This document shows positions 44,238-53,312 of a DNA stretch of 64,000 nt, one piece after another (the stretch's first letter is position 1; the number at the start of each line of letters is the position of its first letter). The stretch spans positions 1-64,000 of the forward strand of contig PHBE01000016.1 in NCBI GenBank assembly GCA_002841885.1. Reading direction: 5' to 3'. A program made the position numbers and the translations under genes. Origin of the DNA: Deltaproteobacteria bacterium HGW-Deltaproteobacteria-18 (GTDB lineage Bacteria > Desulfobacterota > Desulfovibrionia > Desulfovibrionales > Desulfomicrobiaceae). The notes beneath the pieces are model-generated. The model worked only from the letters and a program-made list of their open reading frames with translations, was not told where the DNA came from and did not search any database.

Positions 44238-47200
44238 ATGGCTACGTTTTCACGACGAGGGTTTATGAAAATCACCGGGGCGGGCGTTGCGGCCATGTCC
44301 CTGGGCCAACTGGGGTTCGATCTGAAGCCCGCCTACGCTTATGCGAAGGCCCTGAAGATCGAGGGAGCCAAGGAGGTCATCTCGACCTGCGCTTTTTGCT
44401 CCTGCGGATGTGAGATCATCATGCACATCAAGGACGGAAAGCTCGTCAGTTCCGAGGGCAACCCCGACTATCCCGTCAGCGAAGGCGCCCTGTGCGCCAA
44501 GGGCGCGGCGTATTACGCCATGCACGTCAGCGACCACCGCGTGTTGAAGCCCAGGTATCGCGCCCCCGGCGCCGACAAGTGGGAAGAGAAGGATTGGGAC
44601 TGGATGCTGGACCGCATCGCGCACAAGATCAAGGACACGCGCGACAAGGATTTCATCTTCAAGAACGAAAAGGGACAGACCGTCAATCGCTGGGAATCCT
44701 ACTTCCAGCTAGGCACCTCCCAGATGGACAACGAAGAGTGCGCACTGGCGCACCAGATGTGTCGCGCCCTGGGCGGTGTGCACATGGACCATCAGGCCCG
44801 GGTCTGACACAGCCCCACTGTAGCGGCTCTGGGAGAGTCGTTTGGACGCGGTGCGATGACCCAGCATTGGATTGATATCAAGAACGCCAATGCCATTCTG
44901 ATCATGGGCAGCAATGCTGCCGAACATCACCCCATTTCCTTCAAATGGGTGCTTAAAGCCAAGGACAAGGGCGCCAAGGTGATCCATGTGGATCCCAAGT
45001 TTTCGCGTACCTCGGCCCGGAGCAGTTTTCATGTTCCGCTCCGCAGCGGAACCGACATCGCCTTCCTGGGCGGTATGGTGAAGTATATCCTGGAGAATGA
45101 CCTCATTCAGAAGGAGTACGTCGCCGAGTACACCAACGCTTCCTTCATCCTCGGCGAAGATTACAAGTTCGAGGACGGCATGTTCTCCGGTTTCGACCCT
45201 GCCACGGGCACGTACGACCGCAAGAAGTGGGCCTTTGCCAAGGACGAGAACGGCATTTCCAAGCGCGACAAGACCCTCAAGGATCCGCGTTGCGTGTTCC
45301 AGCAGCTGAAAAAACACTATGAACGGTACAATCTCGACACGGTCTCTTCCGTGACGGGCGTGTCCAAGGCCAACCTGCTCGCGGTGTACGAGGCCTATAC
45401 GGCCACGGGCAAGCCCGACAAGGCCGGCACCATCATGTACGCCCTTGGTTGGACCCAACACTCCGTCGGCTGCCAGAATATCCGGCTCGGTGCCATGATC
45501 CAGTTGCTCCTGGGCAACATCGGCGTGGCCGGCGGCGGCGTCAACGCCCTGCGCGGCGAACCCAACGTCCAGGGCTCCACGGACCATGCCATCCTGTGGC
45601 ACATCCTGCCCGGCTACCACGCCGTGCCGACAACCACCTGGCCCAAGCTCGAAGATTACCTCAAGGCCACGACCCCCAAGACCAACGATCCCAAGAGCGT
45701 GAACTGGTGGGGCAACCGGCCCAAGTATGTCGTCAGCCTGCTCAAGGGCTGGTTCGGCGACAACGCCACGGCCGAGAACGAGTTCGGATATCAGCTGCTG
45801 CCCAAGTGCGATGCAGGCGTGGACTATTCGACCATGTTCATGTTCGACCGCATGTACCAGGGCAAGATGAAAGGCGGCATGATCTTTGGACACAATCCGT
45901 GCATCAGCATGCCCAACACGCACAAGATCCGTGCGGCCATGCAGACTCTCGACTGGCTGGTCATGGGCGAGGTCCACGACACCGAGACCGCGTCCTTTTG
46001 GCGTCAGCCAGGACTTGATCCGAAAAAGATCAAGACCGAGGTCTTCATGCTGCCTTCCTGCCAGCGCGGCGAGAAAGACGGCACGACCTCCAACTCCGGC
46101 CGTTGGCACCAGTGGCACCACAAAGGCTACGAGCCACTGGGCGAGAGCAAGTCCATGGGCTGGATGCTGGTCGAGATCTTCAAACGCGTGCAGGCCCTCT
46201 ACGCCAAGGACAAGGGCACCTTCGCCGAAGGCGTCCTGAGCCACTGGTGGCCCGAGAAGTACGATGCCGACCAGATGTCCGCGTTGATCAACGGCGTTTT
46301 CACCCGTGACACGACCATCAAAGACAAGACCTACAAGAAGGGCGATCATGTACCCGGTTTCCCGGCCCTGCAGGCCGACGGTTCAACCACCAGCCTTAAC
46401 TGGCTGTATTGTGGCGCCTACCCCGAGGCAGGCAAGAACCTGACCAAGCGTCGCGAGCTGACCCAGACGCCCATGCAGGCCAAGCTGGGCCTGTTCCCGA
46501 ACTATACCTGGGCGTGGCCCATGAATCGCCGTCTCCTGTACAACCGCGCCTCCGTGGATCCGCAAGGCAAGCCTTTCAACCCCGAGCTGCCGGTCATCCT
46601 GTGGGAAGGCGGCAAGTGGGTCGGCGATGTGCCGGACGGCGGAGCACCGCCCATGGCCGAAGAAAAGGGCACCTACCCCTTCATCATGCAGGCCGAGGGC
46701 CATGGTCAGATCTTCGGTCCTGGCCGCGTGGACGGACCCTTCCCGGAACACTACGAACCCGCGGAAACCCCGCTGGCCAAGAACCCCTTCTCCAAGCAGA
46801 TGAACAACCCCTGCATGAAGGTGGCCAAGGCCGATATGGATCTGCTGGCCGGTAACGCTGACCCGAAGTATCCCATCGTGCTGACCACCTACAGCCTTAC
46901 GGAGCACTGGTGCGGCGGCGGCGACACCCGCAACACACCGTATCTGCTCGAGGCTGAACCGCAGCAGTATGTGGAGATGAGCCACGAACTGGCCGCCGAA
47001 AAAGGCATCAAGAACGGCGACGTGGTCGTGGTCGAGAGCATCCGCGGCAAGGTCGAGGCCATCGCCATGGTTACGGTGCGTATCGTGCCGTTCCAGGTGG
47101 AGGGCAAGATCGTGCACCTGGTCGGCATGCCCTTCTGCTTTGGCTGGACAACACCCGGTTGCGGCGACGCCACCAACCGTCTTACCCCGTCCGTGGGCGA

Positions 47201-47282
47201 TCCGAACACCACGATTCCGGAATACAAGGCGTGTCTGGTGAATGTGAGCAAGGCCGACAAGGTCACGGAATTGGCCATCTAA
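44238..47282 (+). CDS. fdhA: formate dehydrogenase catalytic subunit, selenocysteine-containing
   Basis: It oxidises formate to CO2 (or the reverse) at a W/Mo-bis-pyranopterin site in the periplasm. ATG 44238 follows GGAGG and starts a Tat signal with SRRGFMK (residues 5-11). The proximal [4Fe-4S] motif has Cys51, Cys54 and Cys58 plus Cys in GALCAKG. An in-frame TGA at 44805-44807 falls exactly at the active-site position (HMDHQARV-U-HSPTVAALGESFGRG), so residue 190 is selenocysteine and the gene is one 1014-residue product, not two frames. The following His and the later G-E-P-N-V-Q-G block are family-typical. FdhB follows 15 bases downstream. The size matches Desulfovibrio FdhA (about 1000-1012 residues). 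Confidence 0.96.
44805..44807 (+). other. in-frame UGA selenocysteine codon (Sec190 of FdhA)
   Basis: The TGA is followed by CAC (His), as in selenium formate dehydrogenases. The reading frame continues without a frameshift for 825 codons. A bacterial SECIS hairpin should lie in the next ~40 bases; a CCCA/TGGG stem around 44817-44836 can be drawn but was not energetically evaluated. Confidence 0.93.
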
Positions 47283-47297
47283 GCAGGGAGGAATGTC

Positions 47298-48020
47298 ATG
47301 ACGAAGAGCATCTTCATTGATACCACCCGCTGCACGGCTTGCCGTGGCTGTCAGGTGGCGTGCAAACAGTGGAACGGTCACGAAGCCGTGCCCACCAAGC
47401 AGACCGGCACGCATCAGAATCCGCCGGATCTGAACCCCAACAACTTCAAACTGGTCCGTTTCTCGGAACACCGGATAGAAGGCCGTGTCGAGTGGCTCTT
47501 TTTTCCGGAGCAGTGCCGGCACTGCCTGCAGCCCGGTTGCAAGGCCGCGGCAGATGCGTATGTGGATGGAGCCATCATCATCGATGAAGCCACCGGCATC
47601 GTCATCTGTACCGAGAAGACGAAGGAACTGACCAAGGAACAGTGCGACGAGGTCATCGAAGCCTGCCCCTACAATGTCCCTCGCCGCAATGATGCCACCG
47701 GCATGCTGACCAAGTGCGACATGTGCATTGATCGTGTGCAGGCCGGGATGATTCCCATGTGCGTCAAGTCATGCTGCACCGGGACCATGAACTTCGGCGA
47801 TCGGGACGACATGCTCAAGCTGGCCGAGGAAAGCCTTGCCAGGGTCAAGAAGGAATATCCCAAGGCGGAACTGCTGGACATGGAAGACCTTGCGGTCATC
47901 TATCTGGTCAGCCAGCCGCGTGAGATGTACCACCTGTACGCCCGCCGCGAAGTGAAGCCCCTGAACCGGGCTGACTTCCTCGCGGGTCTGGCCAGACCCC
48001 TGCGCAACATCCTGGGCTGA
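47298..48020 (+). CDS. fdhB: formate dehydrogenase iron-sulfur subunit
   Basis: The protein has 240 residues with four ferredoxin-like [4Fe-4S] clusters: CTACRGCQVACKQW (residues 12-25), CRHCLQPGC, CPYNVP and TKCDMCIDRV...CVKSCC. It takes electrons from FdhA and passes them to periplasmic cytochrome c3. It has no signal peptide, as expected for a partner exported with the Tat-signal-bearing FdhA. GGGAGG lies before the ATG, 15 bases after fdhA. No cytochrome subunit follows, so this is an FdhAB-type dimer. A strong terminator ends the unit. Confidence 0.95.
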   Translation: MTKSIFIDTTRCTACRGCQVACKQWNGHEAVPTKQTGTHQNPPDLNPNNFKLVRFSEHRIEGRVEWLFFPEQCRHCLQPGCKAAADAYVDGAIIIDEATGIVICTEKTKELTKEQCDEVIEACPYNVPRRNDATGMLTKCDMCIDRVQAGMIPMCVKSCCTGTMNFGDRDDMLKLAEESLARVKKEYPKAELLDMEDLAVIYLVSQPREMYHLYARREVKPLNRADFLAGLARPLRNILG

Positions 48021-48035
48021 TTCATTCACAAACAC

Positions 48036-48066
48036 GGCCCGCCGGGAATTCCCGGCGGGCCTTTTC
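48036..48066 (+). terminator. intrinsic terminator after fdhB
   Basis: A perfect 26-base palindrome with arms GGCCCGCCGGGAA/TTCCCGGCGGGCC is followed by TTTTC. It lies between fdhB and fdhE, so fdhE is probably expressed at a lower level through readthrough or from its own promoter. Confidence 0.9.
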
Positions 48067-48079
48067 ACAAGGAGCAGAC

Positions 48080-49015
48080 ATGCCTTCCACGGAAATTCAA
48101 TCCAGGCAAACCCTTCTGAACGAAATGGCCGGCAGGCACGTTGCGTTTCGCGAAATAATCGAACGATTCGGAATGCTGTTGGGCTGTCAGGCGGAGGTGC
48201 GGGAGGAATTGCCCGTCGTGAAAACGGCGAAGTGTGCATATGAAGAGGAGCGTTTTCTGGGAGGAGAGCCCTTGGTGGCATTCCTGAGTCCGGAAGAGTT
48301 CGGTCCTTCCTTGCGGCAGGCTGCGTCGAAACTGTGGCCGCTTCTCGGTGTGGTTTTCCCTCCGTTGCATGATGCGCTGGAAAGCATCGGAAAACGACTC
48401 GGCGAGGACCTGAGCTGGCTGAACCTTTGTCTGCGCGCGGTTGTTCATGGCGAAGAGGAGGCCCTGACGAAGGCTGCCGCACTGGCGGGCGTGAGCCCCG
48501 AATTTCTGCTGATGGCGTTGCAGACGGCGTATGGGCCATGCATCGCAACACAAAAAGAGGCCCTTTTGTCCCTGGCGCCCGCCGATCTCTGGCGCAAGTC
48601 CCATTGCCCGATCTGCGGTTCGGCCCCGGATCTGGCCACGCTCGAATGTCATTCGGGCCAGACTGATTTTCTGATCTCCAAAGGCGGCGAGTTGTGGCAC
48701 CACTGTCCCACATGCAGCCACCATTGGCGTTTCATGCGACTGGAATGTCCGGGTTGCGGCAATCAGGACCACAAGACCCTGGTTCGTTTTTCCCCGCCGG
48801 ACTCGCCCCGCGAGCACATTTACGCCTGCGAAGAATGCCGTCACTACCTGCCGTGCCTCGATCTTATCGAGAGCTTCGACAAGGTGGATCTTGATGTGGC
48901 GGCCCTTGGGCTTGTGCATCTGGACGCGGTTGCCCAGAGCAGAGGATATGTGCCCTTGTCCCCGGCCCCCTGGACCGCGATGGGACTGGCCGCGTCCGCT
49001 GCCAAGGCATCCTGA
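48080..49015 (+). CDS. fdhE: formate dehydrogenase accessory protein FdhE-like
   Basis: The protein has 311 residues. The C-terminal half carries the FdhE rubredoxin-type cysteine pairs: CPICGSAP (about 176-183), HCPTCSHHW, CPGCGNQDHK and CEECRHYLPCLD. FdhE binds FdhA-type subunits before export and is needed for their activity. An AAGGAG ribosome site precedes ATG 48080, which lies 14 bases after the terminator. Its position behind fdhAB supports the role. The N-terminal half is weakly conserved helical sequence, as in the family. Confidence 0.88.
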   Translation: MPSTEIQSRQTLLNEMAGRHVAFREIIERFGMLLGCQAEVREELPVVKTAKCAYEEERFLGGEPLVAFLSPEEFGPSLRQAASKLWPLLGVVFPPLHDALESIGKRLGEDLSWLNLCLRAVVHGEEEALTKAAALAGVSPEFLLMALQTAYGPCIATQKEALLSLAPADLWRKSHCPICGSAPDLATLECHSGQTDFLISKGGELWHHCPTCSHHWRFMRLECPGCGNQDHKTLVRFSPPDSPREHIYACEECRHYLPCLDLIESFDKVDLDVAALGLVHLDAVAQSRGYVPLSPAPWTAMGLAASAAKAS

Positions 49016-49129
49016 CTTCAAACATTATTCACCCTCCTCCTTCGGTGATAGGCCGTCAATGGACTGGGCGAGTCCGTTGGCGGCCGTTTTTTTTTCTGGT
49101 CGCCGATTTTGGTGCGGAGCATATCCGGG

Positions 49130-49972
49130 TCATGAGCGCGGCACAAACATGCACAGCATCTGGGCCAGGAGGGGAACAAGGTCCTGGTCTCGGGAATTGT
49201 AGCGCAGTTCGCATTCCTTCAGATAGAGCGGAAAATGCGAGGCCGGTATGCCGCGCATGTGGCGCAGGCGCAGCTTGGTGAAGGTCCAGAACGGGGACCC
49301 CTCAACGGGCAGGCGCCTGTCCGCGTGCTTGATGTGCCTGGCAGGCCATAGCCCGGGTCCGCAGGAGACAAGGGATTGATACTGCTTGTAGGGCGCGGTG
49401 TAGACAACCTGGCCGATGCTGGCCGTCTTCAGGCAGAAATTTATTTTGAAGTGCAGCAGATTTTCGGCGCACAAGGAAGGCATGAGGTCGCAGATGGCCA
49501 CGCCGCCCAGTTCGATGATGCCGAAGACCGGAGAGTCGATGATCGCTTGCGCCGGAATGGGATTGCCCGGGCCGGGCCAGATGCCCGCCGCGTAGAGTCC
49601 CTGTGCGTCCAGCGCCTGGGCCACGATGGCCCGGCGCACCGTATCCGCCGCTTTGAGCACCGTCGCGTAATTGAGGTCCATTTCCGTTGCTATGCCGGCC
49701 GGGGCTATGTCCAGGGCAAAAAGTTTCAGGAACCAGAGCCATTGCCGTGCGGTGAAGGCGCAGCGATTCAGGAAGCGTCGGCTGAAATCATGAAAGGTGT
49801 AGCCGCAGCGGCCGCATCTTCGCCTTCCGTCGGCGAGCCGGTAAAGCTTGCGGTTTTTGCAGTTAGGGCAATATCTTTGATGGTTTTTCCAGCAAAAATC
49901 CAAAAAGAATCTTCGCGCAGAATTTTCCGTGAAAGTCAAGCTATTAAAGCGTATTATGTCTATTTTTGCCAT
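49130..49972 (-). CDS. IS1595/ISXO2-type transposase-derived protein, apparently catalytically dead
   Basis: The protein has 280 residues. A zinc ribbon (CPNCKNRKLYRL...CGRCGYTFHDF, about 35-62) is followed by an HTH-like region. The body is recognisable as an ISXO2-like transposase: SPVFGIIELGG matches the family's K-x-PVFGIVERGG, and FWTFTKLRLRHMRGI with HFPLYLKECELRYNSR matches the IEGFWS...HFPLYLKECEFRFNHR end. The catalytic acidic residues are not where expected: the family IDExYxGG reads GLYAAGIWPG and the TD of the second block reads TA. No terminal inverted repeats flank it. ATG 49972 has a poor ribosome site. It may be a domesticated DNA-binding protein. Confidence 0.75.
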   Translation of the reverse strand: MAKIDIIRFNSLTFTENSARRFFLDFCWKNHQRYCPNCKNRKLYRLADGRRRCGRCGYTFHDFSRRFLNRCAFTARQWLWFLKLFALDIAPAGIATEMDLNYATVLKAADTVRRAIVAQALDAQGLYAAGIWPGPGNPIPAQAIIDSPVFGIIELGGVAICDLMPSLCAENLLHFKINFCLKTASIGQVVYTAPYKQYQSLVSCGPGLWPARHIKHADRRLPVEGSPFWTFTKLRLRHMRGIPASHFPLYLKECELRYNSRDQDLVPLLAQMLCMFVPRS

Positions 49973-50213
49973 GCCGTGTCGTGCCGGATCGTGAATGTGT
50001 TCAGGCTTCAATGATGCGTCAGGGACGTTTTTGTCACAAACAATGATGCCTAACAAGGCATAATAGTGACGGGGCTTCGTTCGGCTGGGTCAAAAAGACC
50101 CATAGGTGTGATTTGAAGAATAAAAAACAATGAACGTGGATAATTGTCAAATAAAAGGGTTGGGCCAAAGCGCTGGGTTGTGCCGTGGGCGCGCGTTGCG
50201 ACGGAGGTATTCC

Positions 50214-50252
50214 ATGATAAGTTCCGACGCAAAGTGACATAAAATTTATCAT
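50214..50252. promoter_or_regulatory. inverted repeat in leader of the FmdE-MoeA gene
   Basis: ATGATAA at 50214-50220 and TTATCAT at 50246-50252 are complementary, and the 3' arm ends just before the AGGAG ribosome site (50254-50258). It could form a leader hairpin or be an operator. It is AT-rich and weak as RNA. Confidence 0.35.
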
Positions 50253-50263
50253 TAGGAGCGCCC

Positions 50264-51943
50264 ATGAATATGCCCGATGGATCTTCAGCCCTGAGTTATG
50301 CCAGCCCAGTCATCGGTCCGTACACCGTAGACGGATTCATTGAGGCGGCAGGTCGTTTTCACGGGTATGCCGCACCTGGCCTCATACTGGGCGGGTTCAT
50401 GGTCCATGAAGCAAGAAGCCATATCGCCGAGGGGATCCTTTTCGACGCCATTTCCGAAACCGCCTGGTGCCTGCCCGACGCCGTGCAGATGCTGACCCCC
50501 TGCACGGTGGGTAACGGCTGGCTGCGAATTTTCAATCTCGGCCTCTACGCCGTGTCCCTGTTCGACAAATTTTCCGGAAAGGGCGTGCGGGTGGCCGTGG
50601 AGACGGACCTGCTCGAACCCTATCCGACCATTCGTGAGTGGCTTTTCAAGCTAAAGCCCAAAAAGGAGCAGGACAGTGACCGCCTGCGCGAGGAAATTCG
50701 CTTGGCCGGGGCGTCCATCTGTTCCGTAAGGGAAATCGCCTTGCGGCCCGAATTCATTGGCGGACGGGGCAAGGGCGCCATCGCGGCCTGTCCTTCCTGC
50801 GGGCAGGCCTACCCGTCCCGCGACGGTTCGGTCTGCCGTTCCTGCCGGGGCGAGTCGCCTTACGCAGGTTGGATCGGCGGTCACGATCGCCGGGAGCTGA
50901 GTTTTGACGGGCCACGGCTCAGGGTCGTCACGACCGAGGAAGCCGTGGGCGAGAAGGCCCTGCACGACATGACGTGCATAGAGCCGGGGACGAGCAAGGA
51001 CGCGGCTTTCGCCCGCGGACAGATCCTCGACGTGGGCGATGTCTGCCGCCTGCAGCGCATGGGTCGCTTCGAGGTATATGTGCAGGAGGAGGGGGCCGAC
51101 GAGTCCTGGGTGCACGAGGACGACGCGGCCCGCGTCATGGCCAGGGCGCTGGCCGGCGACGGCATCGACTGTTCCGGGGAGCCTCGTGAGGGGAAGGTCA
51201 CCATGACCGCCGAGCGTGAGGGCCTGCTGTTCGTCAACAAGGAGGTGCTGGAGGAGTTCAACTCCGTCCCCGGGGTCATGTGCGCCACCCGTCACGCCTG
51301 CAGTGTGGTTGGGAAAGGGCAGCAGATCGCGGCCACGCGGGCCATTCCACTCTACCTCGAACGCAGCGTGCTCGATGATGTGCTGGGAGTGCTGGACGGC
51401 GGGCCGGTGCTCGAGATCCGCCCCCTGCGACGGCTCAAGGTCGGCATTCTGGTCACGGGCACGGAGGTTTTTCAGGGCCTGATCGAGGACCGCTTCATTC
51501 CGATCATTACGGCCAAGGTGGAGGCCTACGGCTGTCCCGTTGTGGCCACGGACATCGTCCCCGACGATCGTGAGCGGATCGGCGCCGCCGTCAGGGGCAT
51601 GCTCGGGCGCGGCGCGGAGCTGATCATCACAACGGCGGGCTTGTCCGTGGATCCCGGCGACGTGACCCGACTGGGTCTGGCCGACGCCGGGGTTGAGAAC
51701 ATGCGCTACGGCACGCCGATCCTGCCCGGCGCCATGTCGCTGCTGGCCGAAATCGGGGACGTGGAGGTCATCGGCGTTCCGGCCTGCGCGCTCTATTTCA
51801 AGACCACAAGCCTCGATATCCTGCTGCCCAGAATCCTGGCCGGGATGTCGCCAACGCGTCGCGAACTGGCCCGCCTGGGCCACGGCGGCATGTGCATGCA
51901 GTGCAAGCGCTGCACCTACCCCAAATGCCCCTTCGGTAAGTGA
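50264..51943 (+). CDS. FmdE domain fused to MoeA-like molybdopterin-binding domain
   Basis: The protein has 559 residues. Residues ~20-160 form an FmdE domain (formylmethanofuran dehydrogenase subunit E type; GRFHGYAAPGLILGG, AISETAWCLPDAVQMLTPCTVGNGWL). A zinc ribbon CPSCGQAYPSRDGSVCRSC (about 177-195) follows. The second half is MoeA/MogA-like, with TGTEVFQG, ITTAGLSVDPGDVTR and PGAMSLL. The C-terminal HGGMCMQCKRCTYPKCPFGK is a cysteine-rich tail. ATG 50264 has AGGAG six bases upstream. It is likely to handle molybdopterin or metal insertion for the Mo/W enzymes nearby. The ModE-type gene follows after 8 bases. Confidence 0.88.
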   Translation: MNMPDGSSALSYASPVIGPYTVDGFIEAAGRFHGYAAPGLILGGFMVHEARSHIAEGILFDAISETAWCLPDAVQMLTPCTVGNGWLRIFNLGLYAVSLFDKFSGKGVRVAVETDLLEPYPTIREWLFKLKPKKEQDSDRLREEIRLAGASICSVREIALRPEFIGGRGKGAIAACPSCGQAYPSRDGSVCRSCRGESPYAGWIGGHDRRELSFDGPRLRVVTTEEAVGEKALHDMTCIEPGTSKDAAFARGQILDVGDVCRLQRMGRFEVYVQEEGADESWVHEDDAARVMARALAGDGIDCSGEPREGKVTMTAEREGLLFVNKEVLEEFNSVPGVMCATRHACSVVGKGQQIAATRAIPLYLERSVLDDVLGVLDGGPVLEIRPLRRLKVGILVTGTEVFQGLIEDRFIPIITAKVEAYGCPVVATDIVPDDRERIGAAVRGMLGRGAELIITTAGLSVDPGDVTRLGLADAGVENMRYGTPILPGAMSLLAEIGDVEVIGVPACALYFKTTSLDILLPRILAGMSPTRRELARLGHGGMCMQCKRCTYPKCPFGK

Positions 51944-51951
51944 GGAAGAAA

Positions 51952-52365
51952 ATGAAGACACCCACCGTTCGCATGCATCTGTGGCTGGAGTCCGGCGAGA
52001 GCGTGTACTTTGGCATGGGCCGCGTCATGCTCCTGGACAAGATCGAGGAGCATGGCTCCCTGCGCAAGGCGGCCGAGGCCTTGGGCATGTCCTACCGAGC
52101 GGCCTGGGGGAAACTCAAGGCCACCGAGGAGGCCCTGGGCCTGGTGCTGGTGGAGTCTTCGGGCACCCGACGCGGCGGGTACCGGCTGACCGCGGACGGT
52201 CGGCGCATCCGCGAACGCTTCAGGGCCTGGTTCGAGGCTGTGGAGAAAGTCGCCGTGGACGAAGCCCGGCACATCTTCCCCGAAAGGGTGCAGAGTTTCG
52301 AAGAGAAAAGTCATTCGACCCGCAGGCCCCCGCGACTGTCCGCCGAACACCGTCCCTCCCTCTAG
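51952..52365 (+). CDS. ModE N-terminal (LysR-type winged HTH) DNA-binding protein
   Basis: The protein has 137 residues with the ModE winged-helix domain: LLDKIEEHGSLRKAAEALGMSYRAAWGKLKATEEALG (about 27-63), followed by ESSGTRRGGYRLTADG. It lacks the C-terminal Mop/TOBE molybdate-binding domains of full ModE, so molybdate sensing must come from elsewhere or be absent. GAGGA lies six bases before ATG 51952; a GTG at 51940 is an alternative. It lies 8 bases behind the FmdE-MoeA gene and is likely to regulate local Mo genes. Candidate targets are the palindromes at 52841 and 53253. Confidence 0.87.
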   Translation: MKTPTVRMHLWLESGESVYFGMGRVMLLDKIEEHGSLRKAAEALGMSYRAAWGKLKATEEALGLVLVESSGTRRGGYRLTADGRRIRERFRAWFEAVEKVAVDEARHIFPERVQSFEEKSHSTRRPPRLSAEHRPSL

Positions 52366-52384
52366 CGGTCGCTTTTGCAGCGGA

Positions 52385-52786
52385 TCAGTGATGGTGTCCG
52401 CTGCAGACCTGCAGTTCTTCAAGCTCGTGATGATTCTCGTTGCATTCGTCCGTTCCCTCCGGATTGCGGATCAGTTGCAGCTCACGATTCTCCATGGCTT
52501 CAAGGGCGTAGGCCGCTGTCATGCCCGTTCCGCAGTATCGGGTCACGGCCTCGTCGGCGAGTATCTTGAACGCATCCTCCCCGATTTTTCCGGTAATGAC
52601 GGCCTCGCAGTTGTGTTCGAGGATCACCCGGGCAAGAGCCTGGTCTGACCCTTGTCTGGGTACGTGGGGCAGTGCTGTGCAGAGCATGGTTTCCGTGTCC
52701 ACTATGAGCAGACAGGGAGTTTGGGCGAATTCGCCGAAGACGAGGCTGCTCAGGGATTCTCCGGCGGCGGTGACTGCTATGTTCAT
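52385..52786 (-). CDS. NifX/NafY-type dinitrogenase iron-molybdenum cofactor domain protein
   Basis: The protein has 133 residues of the MTH1175/NifX fold (MNIAVTAAGESLSSLVFGEF, CEAVITGKIGEDAFKILADE, YCGTGMTAAYALEAMENREL) with a His/Glu-rich tail ending CSGHHH that could bind metal. Such proteins carry iron-molybdenum or other metal clusters in transit. AAGGAGA precedes ATG 52786; a longer frame to 52900 has no ribosome site. It is convergent with the ModE-type gene (19-base gap) and divergent from the MoeA-like gene at 53313. Confidence 0.85.
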   Translation of the reverse strand: MNIAVTAAGESLSSLVFGEFAQTPCLLIVDTETMLCTALPHVPRQGSDQALARVILEHNCEAVITGKIGEDAFKILADEAVTRYCGTGMTAAYALEAMENRELQLIRNPEGTDECNENHHELEELQVCSGHHH

Positions 52787-53312
52787 GAGTTCTCCTTGAA
52801 TGTTTTGATGGCAGAGACAAGCATTTATTGTGCCTTTTTGGACATATGTCGAGGCCCAAACGATCTGGGAACCTATGCCCTGTCTGAAATGGCGGTTCAT
52901 GAACTCACGCTGAAATCATGCAGGAGTATTGTGTCATTTTATCCCATTTTCCGTGTTTTGGGTGGTTCGATTTGGGACAATTCAGCAGAGGGCCGTCACG
53001 AATAAACTTGAATGAGTGACCGATGTTTTGCTTTGAAAAGTTATATTTTGAATTAAATCGGTGTGTTAAAATTTTTTTAAGCGATAATTCAACCACATTG
53101 GCCTTGTTTTTGCCTTTATGCGTCGATATGCCTCCTGTGACATAGTAATTTCGCTTGACTGCCTGACCCATGATTCCGACTGGATGCGGTCGTGGCAGGG
53201 ATGCAGATTAATGCATGATCATAGGTGGTTGAGGTTCCTCAGGTCTTAAAATATGTCAAAAATGACATGTTTTAACTTTAAAATGCCAATCGAGATATAT
53301 TTTGGACATGCG
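52787..53312. promoter_or_regulatory. divergent AT-rich region with two palindromes
   Basis: No supported gene is seen in these ~525 bases. GACATATGTC at 52841-52850 is a perfect palindrome ~55 bases upstream of the NifX-like start. ATGTCA-AAAA-TGACAT at 53253-53268 lies 45 bases upstream of the MoeA-like start. The low GC and the symmetrical sites suggest a shared regulatory region. Confidence 0.55.
53253..53268. promoter_or_regulatory. palindrome ATGTCA-AAAA-TGACAT
   Basis: A perfect 6-4-6 inverted repeat in front of the MoeA-like gene, with the same arms as 37380-37395. It overlaps an in-frame ATG at 53253 that has no ribosome site, which argues for a downstream start for the gene. Confidence 0.55.

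Noticed and set aside
44208-44807. Truncated formate dehydrogenase fragment or frameshift
   Set aside because: The TGA is in frame at the selenocysteine position and the frame continues unchanged, so the gene is intact.
52905-53171. An 88-residue minus-strand frame in the divergent Mo region
   Set aside because: It lies across the AT-rich regulatory region, has no ribosome site and no recognised motif.
53253-53312. Upstream start for the MoeA-like protein at 53253
   Set aside because: The ATG sits inside a perfect palindrome and lacks a ribosome site; the added residues do not look like the family.
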